Assembly (NCBI GenBank): GCA_016630905.1
Contig: WBMQ01000005.1
Span: 1,674,001 to 1,738,000, forward strand
DNA from: Capillidium heterosporum
Lineage: Eukaryota; Entomophthoromycota; Entomophthoromycetes; Entomophthorales; Capillidiaceae
Reading direction: 5' to 3'
Length of the DNA stretch: 64,000 bases
In this document: piece by piece, positions 1-9,777 of the stretch
Layout of the letters: each line of letters begins with the position of its first letter
Position numbering within the stretch: position 1 is the first letter of the stretch
Notes under the pieces: model-generated
Databases searched by the model: none
Told to the model about the DNA's origin: nothing
The model's input: only the letters and a program-made list of their open reading frames with translations
Program-made: the position numbers and the translations under genes

Positions 1-201
1 TTAGCGAGGGCTTTTTACCTTACCTACGCTGATGAACCTGATGTTGTAATTGCCAAATTCCAGAGAAGTTGGATGTTTAGAGAGGTAGGTAAGTTACATT
101 TCTACAAACTTTTGGATACAACCGATACAGTAATCGCTTCAGTTGCTATAAGCTTTATCGTCTACAGAATTTTAATTGGAGAACGGGCTAGTCGTCATTG
201 A
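1..201 (+). CDS. 3' end of an unidentified protein-coding gene (partial)
   Basis: The first 201 bases read as one open frame of 66 codons ending in TGA. The 5' part lies outside the window. The piece has normal protein-like composition: a charged stretch with FQRSWMFREVG, then a hydrophobic segment (about residues 43-58, TVIASVAISFIVYRILIG) that could be a membrane helix, then a short basic tail ERASRH. A C-terminal membrane anchor is possible. I do not recognise the family. It could also be the last exon of a spliced gene, and the upstream frame cannot be checked here. Confidence 0.5.
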   Translation, partial: LARAFYLTYADEPDVVIAKFQRSWMFREVGKLHFYKLLDTTDTVIASVAISFIVYRILIGERASRH

Positions 202-1380
202 TAGTTGAAGGTACTTGCTATTTTAGTAAAGGCGTACGGTTGTGGTACCTATTCTTCTACTCATCTATTTTCACCATCAAATGCAAATTCAATCATCATT
301 TTTATTTTCAATAAACCAAAGTATTTTAGATATCCAAAAATTAAAAATACTATTTACTATTAGTATATTTTGCGGTGAATAAGGTACGTTTTAATAACGG
401 TAGCCTTTCCTATATTTAGTGAAATTATGATAATATGCCTTCTATAAGCTATAATTTATAGGGTAGCTATACTAAGTTTTACAGATTATACAGGAAAGCG
501 ATACATCATTTATCTAATAAAAATTACAAATTAAAATATAATTTGGCCTTATGAGCCTATTTAAAGTTTGCAATGTACTTTGGATCCAAGGTGGTATTAA
601 ATTTTTTGTAAAACATTAGATTCTGTAAATTCATTTAGTTACATTAATATAAAATGGAGATGTATATTTCATATATGAGATTTCGTACATGAACGAGTTC
701 TCTTTACATCTGTGTAAGACATTTTCATTACACCCACCCAGAGACTCAATCTCATTTCGCTTGAGTTTTGAAAACTGGGTAAAGTCTATGTAGGTAGTTT
801 CAATTTTTACCAATGAACCTTCTACACTTGATCTAACTACGTTCTTAAGACCTATTAGTTCAGCAAAATAAAATCTAGAATAGTGGAAAAGTAGGCTAGC
901 TTTCGAATTTGCCATTTGATCGACAGCCAATAAAACTAGAAATCGTTGATGCAACTAAACGATCTACAAAGCAAAAGACCTCCTAACATAGATTTACAAG
1001 CTGTATGTGTGTTCCATATGCAAAATCTGCAGTTCTTTTATCAACTTTCTAACTACAGATGAGCAAAGTGATGGAAAAGCTTTAGTTTCGATTCGTAAAA
1101 AGGAATACTACAATTTAATCCCAATGAGCAGTTCAATTTAATGTCGAGCATATATAATATATATTTATAGCTTATAATAAACCAGGTGCATACCAACATA
1201 GACGCTTCCATTTACTATCAAAAGTTTGACAGATTTTCATATAACAGAATACCCCCTCAAATGCATCAAAAGGCATTTGTTAGCATATAGCGATCTTAAA
1301 TTTTGACTGAACTTTATAAGTTGATCACCTACAATTAGACTTTACCAACCAATATCAAAGTTTAAAGAAGTTTATTAGAT
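202..1380. other. Intergenic, no convincing gene
   Basis: AT-rich sequence. A minus-strand open frame of about 107 codons (631-954) has no ATG at its start (it opens on TTG) and no recognisable domain. It may be a relic of a coding exon but is not called as a gene. Confidence 0.5.
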
Positions 1381-1391
1381 GATAGATTGGC

Positions 1392-1560
1392 AATGATTTC
1401 ATGAAACTTCATTTCAGGATCCTATAATTCATCCCATATTCAAGACAAGTCAGTCCTACCTGTTATATTCAAGGGGTTAAAAATAGAAACTGTAGCTTGT
1501 CTCGCATAACTTCATCCTACAAAAATAAATCTAATAAGGAATAGCTATACTATATATAAA
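1392..1560 (+). promoter_or_regulatory. Conserved promoter of the 1608 paralogue
   Basis: Four blocks found here recur in order upstream of the paralogues at 7811 and 11501(-): ATGATTTCAT at about 1394 (214 bp before the ATG), TATTCAAGGGGTTAAAA from 1466, GCATAAC at 1504-1510, and GGAATAGCTATA at 1538-1549 followed by TATATAAA at 1553-1560. The last block is a good TATA element about 50 bp before the start codon. The conservation of order and spacing is seen directly. The transcriptional role is inferred. Confidence 0.6.
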
Positions 1561-1607
1561 CCTACCAAACGACGGTAGTTGAAAATTGAAAATAACTAGT
1601 CCAAAAG

Positions 1608-2219
1608 ATGCAATTAGATATGGATATTTTATCGGACAGCAGTAGCTTTACCGAGCCCAAAACTCCTCTCTCATCACCAACATGCAAAGGCGATCTCATA
1701 AAGGAAGGTTGGAGCACCAGTTACATAATACGATCCAAGCAGTTTTTTACGGTAATGACCAAATTAGACTTCAAAGTCGAGTACATATTCAACTTGGTAG
1801 GCATCAAATCAGCCAACCTAACTACAAATGAAGGATCGTCTAGTCTAGGTATCAAGCCTACCAAATTTTCTACAGTAACGAACCGCTACCAACTAGCATT
1901 GACCCCTTGTACCAATCTATTTAACATAAACCACAAGTTCGAGTTGATAGTCGCAAGGAACGTCAAGACAAGTCCATCACTTATTAGAGTGCGATTATTT
2001 AAAGATATAGTAGCTACATACCACTGGGAAGTTGAGATTAGCAAATATAGAAAGGTAGCTTCGAGGTTATTACTGTTCAGAGAAGGGTGTAAAGATATCT
2101 TGTTTAGTATTGACCTTTTAGATTTGCCATGTAAGGTCAATATCAAAGTGGATTTGAACTGGGATCTCAAATTGATGTTCTTAGCTACCGGCTTATTTTT
2201 GTTGAATAGGTTACAATAA
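1608..2219 (+). CDS. Tubby-C-terminal-like family protein, paralogue 1 (203 aa)
   Basis: Intronless frame with an ATG start preceded by a TATA-like element about 50 bp upstream. It is one of five paralogues in the first 19 kb. Shared landmarks are a serine-rich variable N-terminus (about 35 residues), a W-S/T-SYIIRSKQFFT block, SANLTT-EGSSSLGIKPTK, ALTPCTNLF, YHWEVEI, and a hydrophobic C-terminal helix DLKLMFLATGLFLLNRLQ that ends every member. Alternating beta-like strands closed by a hydrophobic helix resemble the tubby-C-terminal/LURP-one-related or DUF6593 barrel folds. That assignment is inference and I see no diagnostic catalytic residues. No signal peptide, so probably cytosolic or membrane-associated. 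The reading frame is intact and its divergence from paralogues is mainly at the N-terminus, which suggests selection. Function unknown. Confidence 0.75.
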   Translation: MQLDMDILSDSSSFTEPKTPLSSPTCKGDLIKEGWSTSYIIRSKQFFTVMTKLDFKVEYIFNLVGIKSANLTTNEGSSSLGIKPTKFSTVTNRYQLALTPCTNLFNINHKFELIVARNVKTSPSLIRVRLFKDIVATYHWEVEISKYRKVASRLLLFREGCKDILFSIDLLDLPCKVNIKVDLNWDLKLMFLATGLFLLNRLQ

Positions 2220-2761
2220 ATCGATTACAGCATTTTATATTGTCGATGTTTACTAATATAATAAGTTGTAAATTTACCCTACTCTACTTGTAAAGTACCA
2301 ATAGGTTTTTAGATGATGAACTAAGGCTTTAACCTAATTGTATATCATCTTTATTAACTGTTGGCTTCTTTTAATGTGAGCTACTTAAATAAAGTGTGTC
2401 ATTATAGCAAAGTTGAATGCTATTATTGTATTTTGACTTGTGTACTGTAGGTTTAGCTTTATTGAGCATCTTTCAAAAGGGTAGCTACATATTAAAGTTT
2501 GTCGATTTTAATCAGTTCACTTTTAACCCAAAGAAATTAAATTGGCTTTCGATAGGGCAGTGGTCATTTGAGAACTTACAACCAGAACGTTTGGGCAAAG
2601 GTAGGCTGTAGAATTAAACTACAAATAAGATGCAACAGTAAATTTATAATGTTTAAAGATATTATTTTTGCTTTTTTGCCTTTATTTAGTTTATTTTTAA
2701 TTTTTAAACTCGAGTACTTGTAAGTTATAATGAAGGTGATTCAGTGAATCAACCAAAGACT
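2220..2761. other. Intergenic, no gene seen
   Basis: AT-rich 3' flank. A 64-codon plus-strand frame at 2417-2611 opens on a non-ATG codon or close to it and has no support. Nothing else is recognisable. Confidence 0.5.
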
Positions 2762-3766
2762 ATGAATGACACAACTGCCGATGGAAATATAGCCTCAGAG
2801 AAATCTTATTCATCACTAAGTTTCAACAAGAATAGGTGAGACCGCAATAATGCTGTCTATATACAAGTTGAGCAGCTGTAGCCTTATGAAATCAACTGGG
2901 ATAATCCTTCCAACAGTATACCAGAGTTTACATCAAAAGTTGACGATGCATACAAAACCATATTAAAATAGTATAAGTCTTGAAATTTTACTTTTATATA
3001 TATTGTGTAGAGAGATATTAAACACTTTAATGAAAGGGCGCATTTATCCTTTGGATTGAAATTGCTTCCAATCTAATAATGGTAAGCTGTTAATTTTCTA
3101 GATGCTATTAGCCTTCCTTCAGATACTTTTTATTCAACTGTACTGATAGTATACCCTAAAAAGCTGTATCCCATACAAGAAGCACTTTTGAAATTGTACC
3201 TCATGCTGCACTTATTTGCTCTCACAGTCACGTTTGGATGTTACACCTATCAGTCAGTTTATACTCCCAGCTTAAATCTCACTCCTTTATTTCTTAGTAA
3301 ATTTATCTAAACTTTTCAATTTATTGAATGTAGCTTGTGCTTGCTCCTAAAGCTTTTGAAAGTAATTTGGGCCATTGTATGGTTTATCATGGCAGTCTCA
3401 GAGAGCAGGTCCATCGGTGAAGAATTTTATCTGTTTATTGTCTTTGTGCTTTTACTGATACTATTCTACTCCATCCATTCTATCCATATTGATCTTTTGG
3501 TAAATATTATTTTTGCTTTTGTCCTATTTTTCATTATTTGATTCAAAGTATATAAGTATAGAATTTGGATATTTTTACAACATATAGAAGGAAAAAGTAA
3601 TGAGTCTTCAGCTTACCAATTCGATGTAGAGCTAACCACCAAGGACTCAGCAAGATATATAACTAATAAAGTCAATCTCTCGGCATGTACTTCATTAAAG
3701 TATTATGTTATATGGAAAGACATGTGCAGTGAAGGTTCTCGACCCGATTCAGGAGGGAGATGCTAG
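2762..3766 (+). pseudogene. Decayed multi-spanning membrane protein gene
   Basis: Several coding-like pieces follow one another on the plus strand. An ATG at 2762 opens MNDTTADGNIASEKSYSS. About 2880-2970 reads PYEINWDNPSNSIPEF. About 3120-3310 reads a hydrophobic frame containing LLKLYLMLHLFALTVTFGCY. From 3335 a very hydrophobic frame (two or three helices) runs to an in-frame TGA at 3539-3541 and then stays open, in the same frame, to 3766 with a hydrophilic tail containing YQFDVELTTKDSARYITNKV. The order hydrophilic N-terminus, membrane helices, hydrophilic C-terminus suggests one ancestral membrane protein with some introns and at least one nonsense codon. The family is not recognised. 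A live spliced gene is not excluded. Confidence 0.35.
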
Positions 3767-4183
3767 TTGACGATAGCAATCCTAGGAGACGAGAAATTAC
3801 CATGCTTGGCATGTAAATGTAATGTTAGGAATGGTGACATATTGAAAGTTCTAATTTTCTGTTACCAGTTCCACAAAGTTGTATCAATTTTATTATTCTC
3901 ATCCATAAATAGTGTTGAGGTGGCTTATCCTCATCTCAGGATATTTACTTTCTAAATCTGATATTTTAAATACCTTAGACCCACTAGTAAAGTCTTATAG
4001 GCTGTTTTAGTGTATACATAAACTATATATACGACTTTTACTTCAAATATATTCATTAAATCAAAATACGGAAGATATTTATGGTATTTAGGTACATATC
4101 AAGCATATACTAAAATAAAAGCGCTTACTACTAAATATTACACTATAAGATAGAACTTACTTGAGAGCATTCAATAATAGCAG
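3767..4183. other. Intergenic flank of the inverted duplication
   Basis: AT-rich, no supported gene. The 62-codon frame at 3767-3955 opens on TTG and is not called. Homology with the right arm of the inverted duplication starts at about 4184. Confidence 0.5.
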
Positions 4184-4820
4184 GTATAAAAGAAGTTTAA
4201 AATTAGACTCTAAACACTATAGAGTATTGATATTTTATAGAAATAACTATTAAATGTATATTTCGACAATAAATCCATCAAAATAAAATCCAAATCTAAT
4301 TCTAGGCTATTGATAAATTAGAGTGCATCGGGACAACTATAAGCTATAAACTATAAATTGCTACTAAAATATATTCGTATCAATACTAGAAACTTTAATA
4401 CCTAATTTGAATATCGTCCACGCTCATTCAAAAGTAAAATTTCCAAAAATCCTTCCCTTAGCCTTTAAAAACATGGCAGCGTGTGTGAAAATATTTCACG
4501 GGTGTACAACCCATCATATTTGACAGTGCAAACAGTGCTTTAGGTCCATTTCCTATTTACGACAGCGTAGGTGATTTTAGAATGCTTTGGATATATAAAA
4601 TTTAATTTCCCCACACTAGTCTAAAACTTTATCTAGTCAGACAATGCCAAAATAGCAATGTTCCATAAACACCCAGCTCCTTACCAGCACGTTGGCTTGG
4701 TCATTATAGTCTGAGCACAATGCTCCCAAGTGCTAAATGTATAGAATGTAATGGTCAGCCATCGTATATAATGCCAAGTGTGGTAGAAAATAGTCTGTAT
4801 AGAAAGCTTAATGGGTCCAA

Positions 4821-5423
4821 ATGAACAGCAGCATCGACTTTGAACAGCTATCCGACACTAGCTCTATAACCGAGCACTCCGATTCCCCCTACGACCCAGC
4901 TGCAGCCTACAAATGCTACGAGACAAACTTCATAGTACAGTGCCACCAGTTCTACACCATCCTAAACGACTACCGGTTTGAAGTTGAATACATCTTCAGC
5001 TGTATAAATAAACGCAATGCCAACCTAACCACTAGCCAAGGCTTATCTAGTCTCGGGATAAAGCCAAAGCTATCCTTACTCAACAACAGATTCATCTTAG
5101 CCCTAACTCCTTCAACCGACCTATTTGACTTCAACTACAGGTTTGAGTTTATTGTTGGCAAGAGCCTAATCAAGAACCCATCATTAGTTAAGATATCGTA
5201 TCTCAAGTTGACGACGACGTATCGCTGGCAGCTGGAACTGAACGCAACCAACAACCTACCATGTAGATTGAAGCTGTTTGATGAAGGGTGTAATAAGGAT
5301 GAGCTAGTTAGGATCGATATGTCGAGGCTACCTTGCAAAGTGGGCTTTAAAGTGGGGCTGAATGCCGATTTGAAGTTGATCTTCTTGGCTACTGGGCTGT
5401 TCTTGTTGGATCGACTGCAATAA
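4821..5423 (+). CDS. Tubby-C-terminal-like family protein, paralogue 2a (200 aa, in left inverted arm)
   Basis: Intact intronless frame. The start chosen is the second ATG of the mRNA region. A closer upstream ATG at 4811 is out of frame. The protein carries the family landmarks (SANLTT-like NANLTTSQGLSSLGIKP, ALTPSTDLF, TYRWQLEL, DLKLIFLATGLFLLDRLQ) but is more divergent from the other members, with an acidic N-terminus and ETNFIVQCHQFYT replacing the usual IRS-FFT block. Nearly identical to the 17640-18242 copy: Ala/Val and Ser/Asn changes only. Its upstream region lacks the promoter blocks shared by the 1608, 7811 and 11501 genes, so it probably has different expression. Function unknown and the fold assignment is tentative. 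Confidence 0.75.
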   Translation: MNSSIDFEQLSDTSSITEHSDSPYDPAAAYKCYETNFIVQCHQFYTILNDYRFEVEYIFSCINKRNANLTTSQGLSSLGIKPKLSLLNNRFILALTPSTDLFDFNYRFEFIVGKSLIKNPSLVKISYLKLTTTYRWQLELNATNNLPCRLKLFDEGCNKDELVRIDMSRLPCKVGFKVGLNADLKLIFLATGLFLLDRLQ

Positions 5424-6127
5424 AGCTATAGGCCATTTTCACTTGATGGAATATACAGACCATATATTAGGCTTGATGAGCTATAGAGGCCTGATAGACT
5501 GGCTCTTATCTTACCACCGTGGTGTATTTTTAACATACATTTGGCTTTCATTGTTGAACAACCTCCCTAATCTCTATGAAACCACCTTGACTTTGCCATC
5601 ACAGGATATACAATGTCTTTTCCAAGCAGTGTCACTATTTGATGACTTTGCAAGTGTTCCTCAACCTTGCTCATTTGTTGAAAATGGAATATTTTAAAAT
5701 GCACTGATGTACTCTAATGCCAACCAATAAGCTTAGACAGCTTGTAGTATAGCCCTATTTCTATGTATAGTAATTGATACTCAACAAGTTTGCTGTCGGT
5801 TCACAGACTACTATGGTACAGTTGCATCCAAGGAGCTCTACAGCTGTGCACCGAATCTTATAAAACCACAGCTTTTCTGAACGAGGCAGCCTTCAACACC
5901 CTCAAGCACAGGTTTTCGTCGCCATTTCAGACAGTCCAAAGGATCCTACTCCATTCAGGAACATTGTAAATTTCCTACACCTAAACTTGTAAAATAATTG
6001 CAATTTGCTGAACAGAGGTGTACTGCAACTGCGTACTACCCTTTACCAAGTGACCTTGAAAACACTTTCCAACCAATAAATTGGTTTACTCATAAAGTAA
6101 TATTAGCAAATATAAGTATGTGGTTAG
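5424..6127. other. 3' half of the left arm: noncoding or decayed
   Basis: An 84-codon frame (5443-5697) is broken by indels in the right arm, so it is not a conserved protein. From about 5800 to 5990 the sequence reads as coding-like text in more than one frame (for example LLWYSCIQGALQLYTESYKT on the plus strand) and may be an old exon. The two arms differ by TAA versus CAA in the alternative 72-codon frame, which argues against a live gene there. Confidence 0.45.
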
Positions 6128-7089
6128 TGTAAGGTTTAGGGAGGTGCCACTGGATTCAACTAATGATGTGGTAGGCTGGGAAAGCAGAACTAAAATCTAC
6201 CACTGCATTCGTGATAAAGGCCTGGATTCTCCAGATGGTAGGTCAAATAGCCAGATAAAGAAGGTACATTGCAAGGAGCGCTTACACAATAGTAGTCAAG
6301 ACCTAGTTCTAGGAGGAGATGGGTTGAGGTTTGAGTACAGACTGGGGCTGGACAGGGGGAAGTTTATCAGGCGAAGGTTGAGCAACAGCCGGTGCTACCG
6401 TATTGGGATCAAAGGTAGGGGTTGGCTGGTAGGTTAACGTTGGCTCAAAGGGGTTGATCGTATTAGTAATACTAATCGTCCAAAGGAGGTGAGATCCGAG
6501 GGTAGAAAGGACAGGGGGATTAGACTACATAGTAATACGATGCCGAACAAGGATATAAGTAAAGGATAAGATTTTATTCTGAACTAAGAAACGAAATCAG
6601 GCTGTCGCAACAGCTATGGCTAGGGATTGAAGTGATTAACAGCTACGAGTAGCGAGGTGGAACATTGTCAAGATGCAGGCCTCTCGTGGCATCCCAAGGG
6701 TTTAAATATCCCTTTAGTACCTCGGCAGTAGTTATAACAGGATGATTAGATTTCCATCTGCAATTAACTACTTTATAGATTAATTAAGGTTTTGCCAATT
6801 TTAGCTAAAAGATCCATACTAATCCGAGTTACTACTGGGGAGTTTACTATTGCTAAGCTTTAGTATCCAATGTTCCACTGTTACTAGTGGAAATTCCTAG
6901 GTAGTCATTGGAGCTAAGAAAAAGAATAAATTGAAAAAAAGTCTAATATAGGGCAGATTCGGAACTAAAATAGTTATGAATTGCAGGTTGAAAATTAAAG
7001 GTTGATAAAAGAAAACAGCAAAAAGGAAGTAAGTGAAGGAATAGATCTATAGCCTCATCATAGGAATTGTAACGACTAGGGTTGTTACA
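6128..7089 (-). mobile_element. Solo-LTR-like dispersed repeat, copy 1 (962 bp)
   Basis: Read on the minus strand it begins TGTAACAACCCTAGTCGTTA and ends CCTAAACCTTACA, that is TG...CA ends typical of LTR retrotransposons. Related copies are at 43283-44287 and 55696-56687. A TATTTAAA box (reverse complement at 6701-6708) sits at the same place in all three, as expected for an LTR promoter. No reverse transcriptase or integrase is visible nearby, so it looks like a solo LTR. The flanking five bases do not match, so no target-site duplication is evident. It starts exactly where the left inverted arm ends. Confidence 0.65.
6160..6530 (-). pseudogene. Broken copy of the repeat-encoded membrane-protein frame
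   Basis: Starting at the ATG at 6530 (minus strand), the frame conserved in the other two repeats can be followed: LSTLGSHLLWTISITN, LTYQPTPTFDPNTV and LTTIV are readable, but a stop occurs at codon 2 and others later. It corresponds to the open frame in copy 3 and the partly open frame in copy 2. No known domain. Decayed. Confidence 0.4.
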
Positions 7090-7580
7090 TAATTTACATA
7101 AATTATCTAAAAGATGGTTGTGGAATAAATGTTGCTATCGTTTGCAAATTTAGATGTGAAGTGGAATAGATGTGTTTCCTTGATACGTTGTAATTTTAGT
7201 TCCATTTTGTATGTTTTAGAAATAGAGAAAAATGCTGCAGGAAAGAGTTTTGAAGCCTATAGGTATAACAAATTAGGCTTTATATCAACCACCTTTGTTA
7301 GCTATAGTAGCATTTTATAACGAAACCTGTAAAAGTCATCAAATTTATGAATTGGCTTAATATATCTACTGGTAAAATTTATCGCAATTCTTCAAACAAT
7401 ATGATCCATTGAATACACCTCAAATCAACATTTATTTAGATATAGATCTAAACTAGTAATTTGACCGAGATATGATAACTACCCCACCATATTAGAGCAT
7501 ATCTACCAATACAGAAGCTTTAGTAAAATTGCTAATAATTCACCAAACTAATAGGAATCTAGCGCCAGCAAATCACCAGA
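7090..7580. other. Intergenic, no gene seen
   Basis: AT-rich spacer between the LTR-like repeat and the promoter of the 7811 gene. The 63-codon frame at 7129-7320 has no supporting features. Confidence 0.5.
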
Positions 7581-7757
7581 ATGATTTCATAAATAAGTTT
7601 CAGGATGAGTTCGACTTATCAAGCTTTACTTCCCCACAAAAGTTGCTAGTTTAGTTCGTCGGTCGTACTCAGGATATTAAAAATAGCGCCGGTACCTAGT
7701 CTTGCATAACTTATACGATAAAAATAGCCATCTTTAGGAATAGCTATATTGTATAAA
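7581..7757 (+). promoter_or_regulatory. Conserved promoter of the 7811 paralogue
   Basis: Contains ATGATTTCAT (7581-7590, 230 bp before the ATG), a degenerate form of the GGGGTTAAAA block, TTGCATAACTT around 7702-7712, GGAATAGCTATA (7737-7748) and GTATAAA (7751-7757). The same blocks occur in the same order upstream of the 1608 and 11501(-) genes. The GTATAAA is a likely TATA box. Confidence 0.6.
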
Positions 7758-7810
7758 AACCTATCATACATCCAAAATCAAAACTATAAACCAAATCAAA
7801 CCGAAAAGGA

Positions 7811-8440
7811 ATGAAATTGAGCATATATAAGTTATCTGAAAACAGCAGCAGTAGTAGTATCATCATGTCCAAAAGTTCATTGAAGCTGTCTTTGCCATTA
7901 CTCCCATCCGGCAACCAACAAATAAATGATGGTTGGAGTGCCAGTTATGTAATCCGATCCAAACTCTTCTTCACCGTACTATCCCAATCCAATCTCCAAC
8001 TGGAATTTATCTTCAACCTGATAGATAAAAAATCGGCTAATTTAACTACCTATGAAGGTGCATCTAACTTGGGTATAATACCGACTAAATTTTCCACTAT
8101 TACCAACAAGTACCTGATAGCGCTGACTCCTTCCACCAAGCTCTTCAACAGAAACCACAGGTTCGAGTTGATGGTCGGTAGAACTGCAAAGAGTCCATCC
8201 ATTATCAAGATTAGCCATTTCAAATCGGTAATAGCATATCGCTGGGTAGTTGAAGTCGATAAGAGTAGGAATATACCGTCAAAATTGGTATTGATAGAAG
8301 ACAATTGTTGTAAAGATGAGTTGTTTAGTATCAATCTTTTGGAGCTACCTCGCAAAGTGAATTATAGGATAGAATTGAACCGGGATTTGAAGCTGATGTT
8401 CTTGGTTACTGGATTATTTTTATTAAATAGATTGCAATAG
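7811..8440 (+). CDS. Tubby-C-terminal-like family protein, paralogue 3 (209 aa)
   Basis: Intact intronless frame from an ATG 54 bp downstream of a TATA-like GTATAAA. Serine-rich N-terminal stretch (ENSSSSSIIMSKSS), then family blocks WSASYVIRSKLFFT, KKSANLTTYEGASNLGIIPT, ALTPSTKLF, AYRWVVEV and the C-terminal DLKLMFLVTGLFLLNRLQ. Most similar to the minus-strand member at 10893-11501 (shared NLTTYEG, LGIIPTK-like and NCCKDELF blocks), so these two form the closest non-arm pair. It lies about 480 bp upstream of, and in the same direction as, the intact Nudix gene. Function unknown. The fold call is an inference from the strand/helix pattern. Confidence 0.75.
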   Translation: MKLSIYKLSENSSSSSIIMSKSSLKLSLPLLPSGNQQINDGWSASYVIRSKLFFTVLSQSNLQLEFIFNLIDKKSANLTTYEGASNLGIIPTKFSTITNKYLIALTPSTKLFNRNHRFELMVGRTAKSPSIIKISHFKSVIAYRWVVEVDKSRNIPSKLVLIEDNCCKDELFSINLLELPRKVNYRIELNRDLKLMFLVTGLFLLNRLQ

Positions 8441-8919
8441 TTATATATATATAAATACTGTTTCACTTTTATATGCTTTATATATACAAGCATTAAGTCT
8501 ATTTTCAACCATTAATCATGGAGTGCATGCACTAAAGAAATTCCAGCATATATCAATTTAGATTTTCAATTTAAACTTAAGCTAGATTTCCTTTATCTCA
8601 CATCCTTGACACTTCTCGACAATGAAGTCCAAAGGGTTCTTTATTGAGTTTACTATACAAACCCGTAGTAATTACTACCCAAATATTCTGATAAACTGGA
8701 TAATATATATATATATTTGAATTGTAAAAGTCTCCTATTTCTTTAAATCAGATCAGAGTCATTCAAATTTATAAAACTTAGCCGAAATGAAAACCAACCA
8801 ATAAAAATAAGAGTATAAAGCCTAACTTGGTAGAACATTAAAGCTCCCAGTTTAGTTTTAGTCCGAACTTTTATTACGCTAGAAAACAGAACTTTCCAAA
8901 TCAAAACGTCAAGTATCGT
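8441..8919. other. Spacer between the 7811 gene and the Nudix gene
   Basis: AT-rich, containing a short TATATATATATA tract near 8705. Presumably the terminator of one gene and the promoter of the next. No other feature seen. Confidence 0.45.
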
Positions 8920-9777
8920 ATGCGAGTCGGTTCAAATTTGCAAATATTGCTCAAGTCAACCATCAAATTCAACTATCAAATTCACCACCCAAACATCTTT
9001 AAATTTACAACGCATCAGTACCACAAAGTAGCAAATAACCCCAACTTTTTAACACCCATGGAGCCCAATTTCGATTACCAAGAACTATTTTCCGACTTTC
9101 ATCTCTCAAATCTTGAAAAGAACTTACAGGCCCATTTAGCAACCCAAAACATAAGATTCAAGTACGTCACCGACCAAGAGGTAAAAGAGGCTGCTGTATT
9201 AATTTTACTTTGTGTAAGTAACGGAGAACCTAGTATTCTATTTACTGAGCGTTCTAAAGGGTTGAGCTCCCACCCCTCCGAAATTTCATTTCCAGGTGGG
9301 AAACGGGACCAAGCTGATGGAACTTTAGTAGATACTGCTTTACGTGAGACGGAAGAGGAGATAGGTATCGACAGAGCCGATATAAAGATCTTGGGAAGTT
9401 TGCACAGTATGCCTAACAAGAACTACAACATCAAAGTGCACCCTATAATCGGTTTATTAGATTTCAACTTGATCGACAAGAACAATGGTTTTTATAAAGA
9501 AGATAGTAATGTAAGTAGTAATGATGATAAAGTTGTTGAGGTAAGTAGCTTAGCTTTAAATCAAGATGAGGTGGAAAGTGTATTTACCTTGCCCATCTCC
9601 AAACTGTTGGGTGAAGGAGGCATTGTGAAATGGGACACCTTCCGCAACTCCAAATTCAAAATGCCTAGGTATTTCAGTCCCAACAATGTGGAGAGTGACA
9701 TCTGGGGGTTGACAGCTGCTCTCCTTTTCAGTTTCCTCAAGGTTTGGTTTCCCCAGCACAGTGCCTCTAAACTGTAA
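8920..9777 (+). CDS. Nudix hydrolase, peroxisomal CoA diphosphatase (Pcd1-like), 285 aa
   Basis: Expected to cleave CoA or acyl-CoA to 3',5'-ADP and 4'-phosphopantetheine derivatives, as known for the Pcd1/NUDT7 family. The CoA-specific signature precedes the Nudix box (SSHPSEISFPGGKRDQ, residues 117-131). The box runs to about residue 150 with LRETEEEIGI supplying the metal-binding glutamates. The protein ends in SKL (283-285), a canonical PTS1 peroxisome signal. The first 46 residues contain no Asp or Glu and many Lys/Arg/His, like a mitochondrial presequence. A second in-frame ATG (codon 47, position 9058) would remove it. Alternative initiation giving mitochondrial and peroxisomal forms is inferred. 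A frameshifted relative is at 13366-14081. Confidence 0.88.
   Translation: MRVGSNLQILLKSTIKFNYQIHHPNIFKFTTHQYHKVANNPNFLTPMEPNFDYQELFSDFHLSNLEKNLQAHLATQNIRFKYVTDQEVKEAAVLILLCVSNGEPSILFTERSKGLSSHPSEISFPGGKRDQADGTLVDTALRETEEEIGIDRADIKILGSLHSMPNKNYNIKVHPIIGLLDFNLIDKNNGFYKEDSNVSSNDDKVVEVSSLALNQDEVESVFTLPISKLLGEGGIVKWDTFRNSKFKMPRYFSPNNVESDIWGLTAALLFSFLKVWFPQHSASKL

Larger units (their letters stand above)
4184..6127 (+). repeat. Left arm of a 1.94-kb inverted segmental duplication
   Basis: The segment is repeated as its reverse complement at 16935-18879. Matching starts at GTATAAAAGAAGTTTAAAAT and runs to ATATGTGGTTAG, interrupted by rare substitutions and small indels. It contains the tubby-like gene 4821-5423, its promoter, and about 700 bp downstream. 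The arms are separated by about 10.8 kb. The protein differs at only two positions between the arms, whereas the flanking noncoding DNA carries indels. This indicates a recent duplication or ongoing gene conversion. Confidence 0.9.

Noticed and set aside
631-954. 107-codon minus-strand frame
   Set aside because: No ATG at the start, no recognisable domain, no paralogue in the window.
5443-5697. 84-codon frame in the left inverted arm
   Set aside because: Opens on TTG and the right arm carries indels that break the frame, so it is not conserved as protein.
6128-7089. Full-length LTR retrotransposon between repeat copies
   Set aside because: No gag, protease, reverse transcriptase, RNase H or integrase text in or between the three copies, and their orientations and spacing do not pair them as two LTRs of one element.
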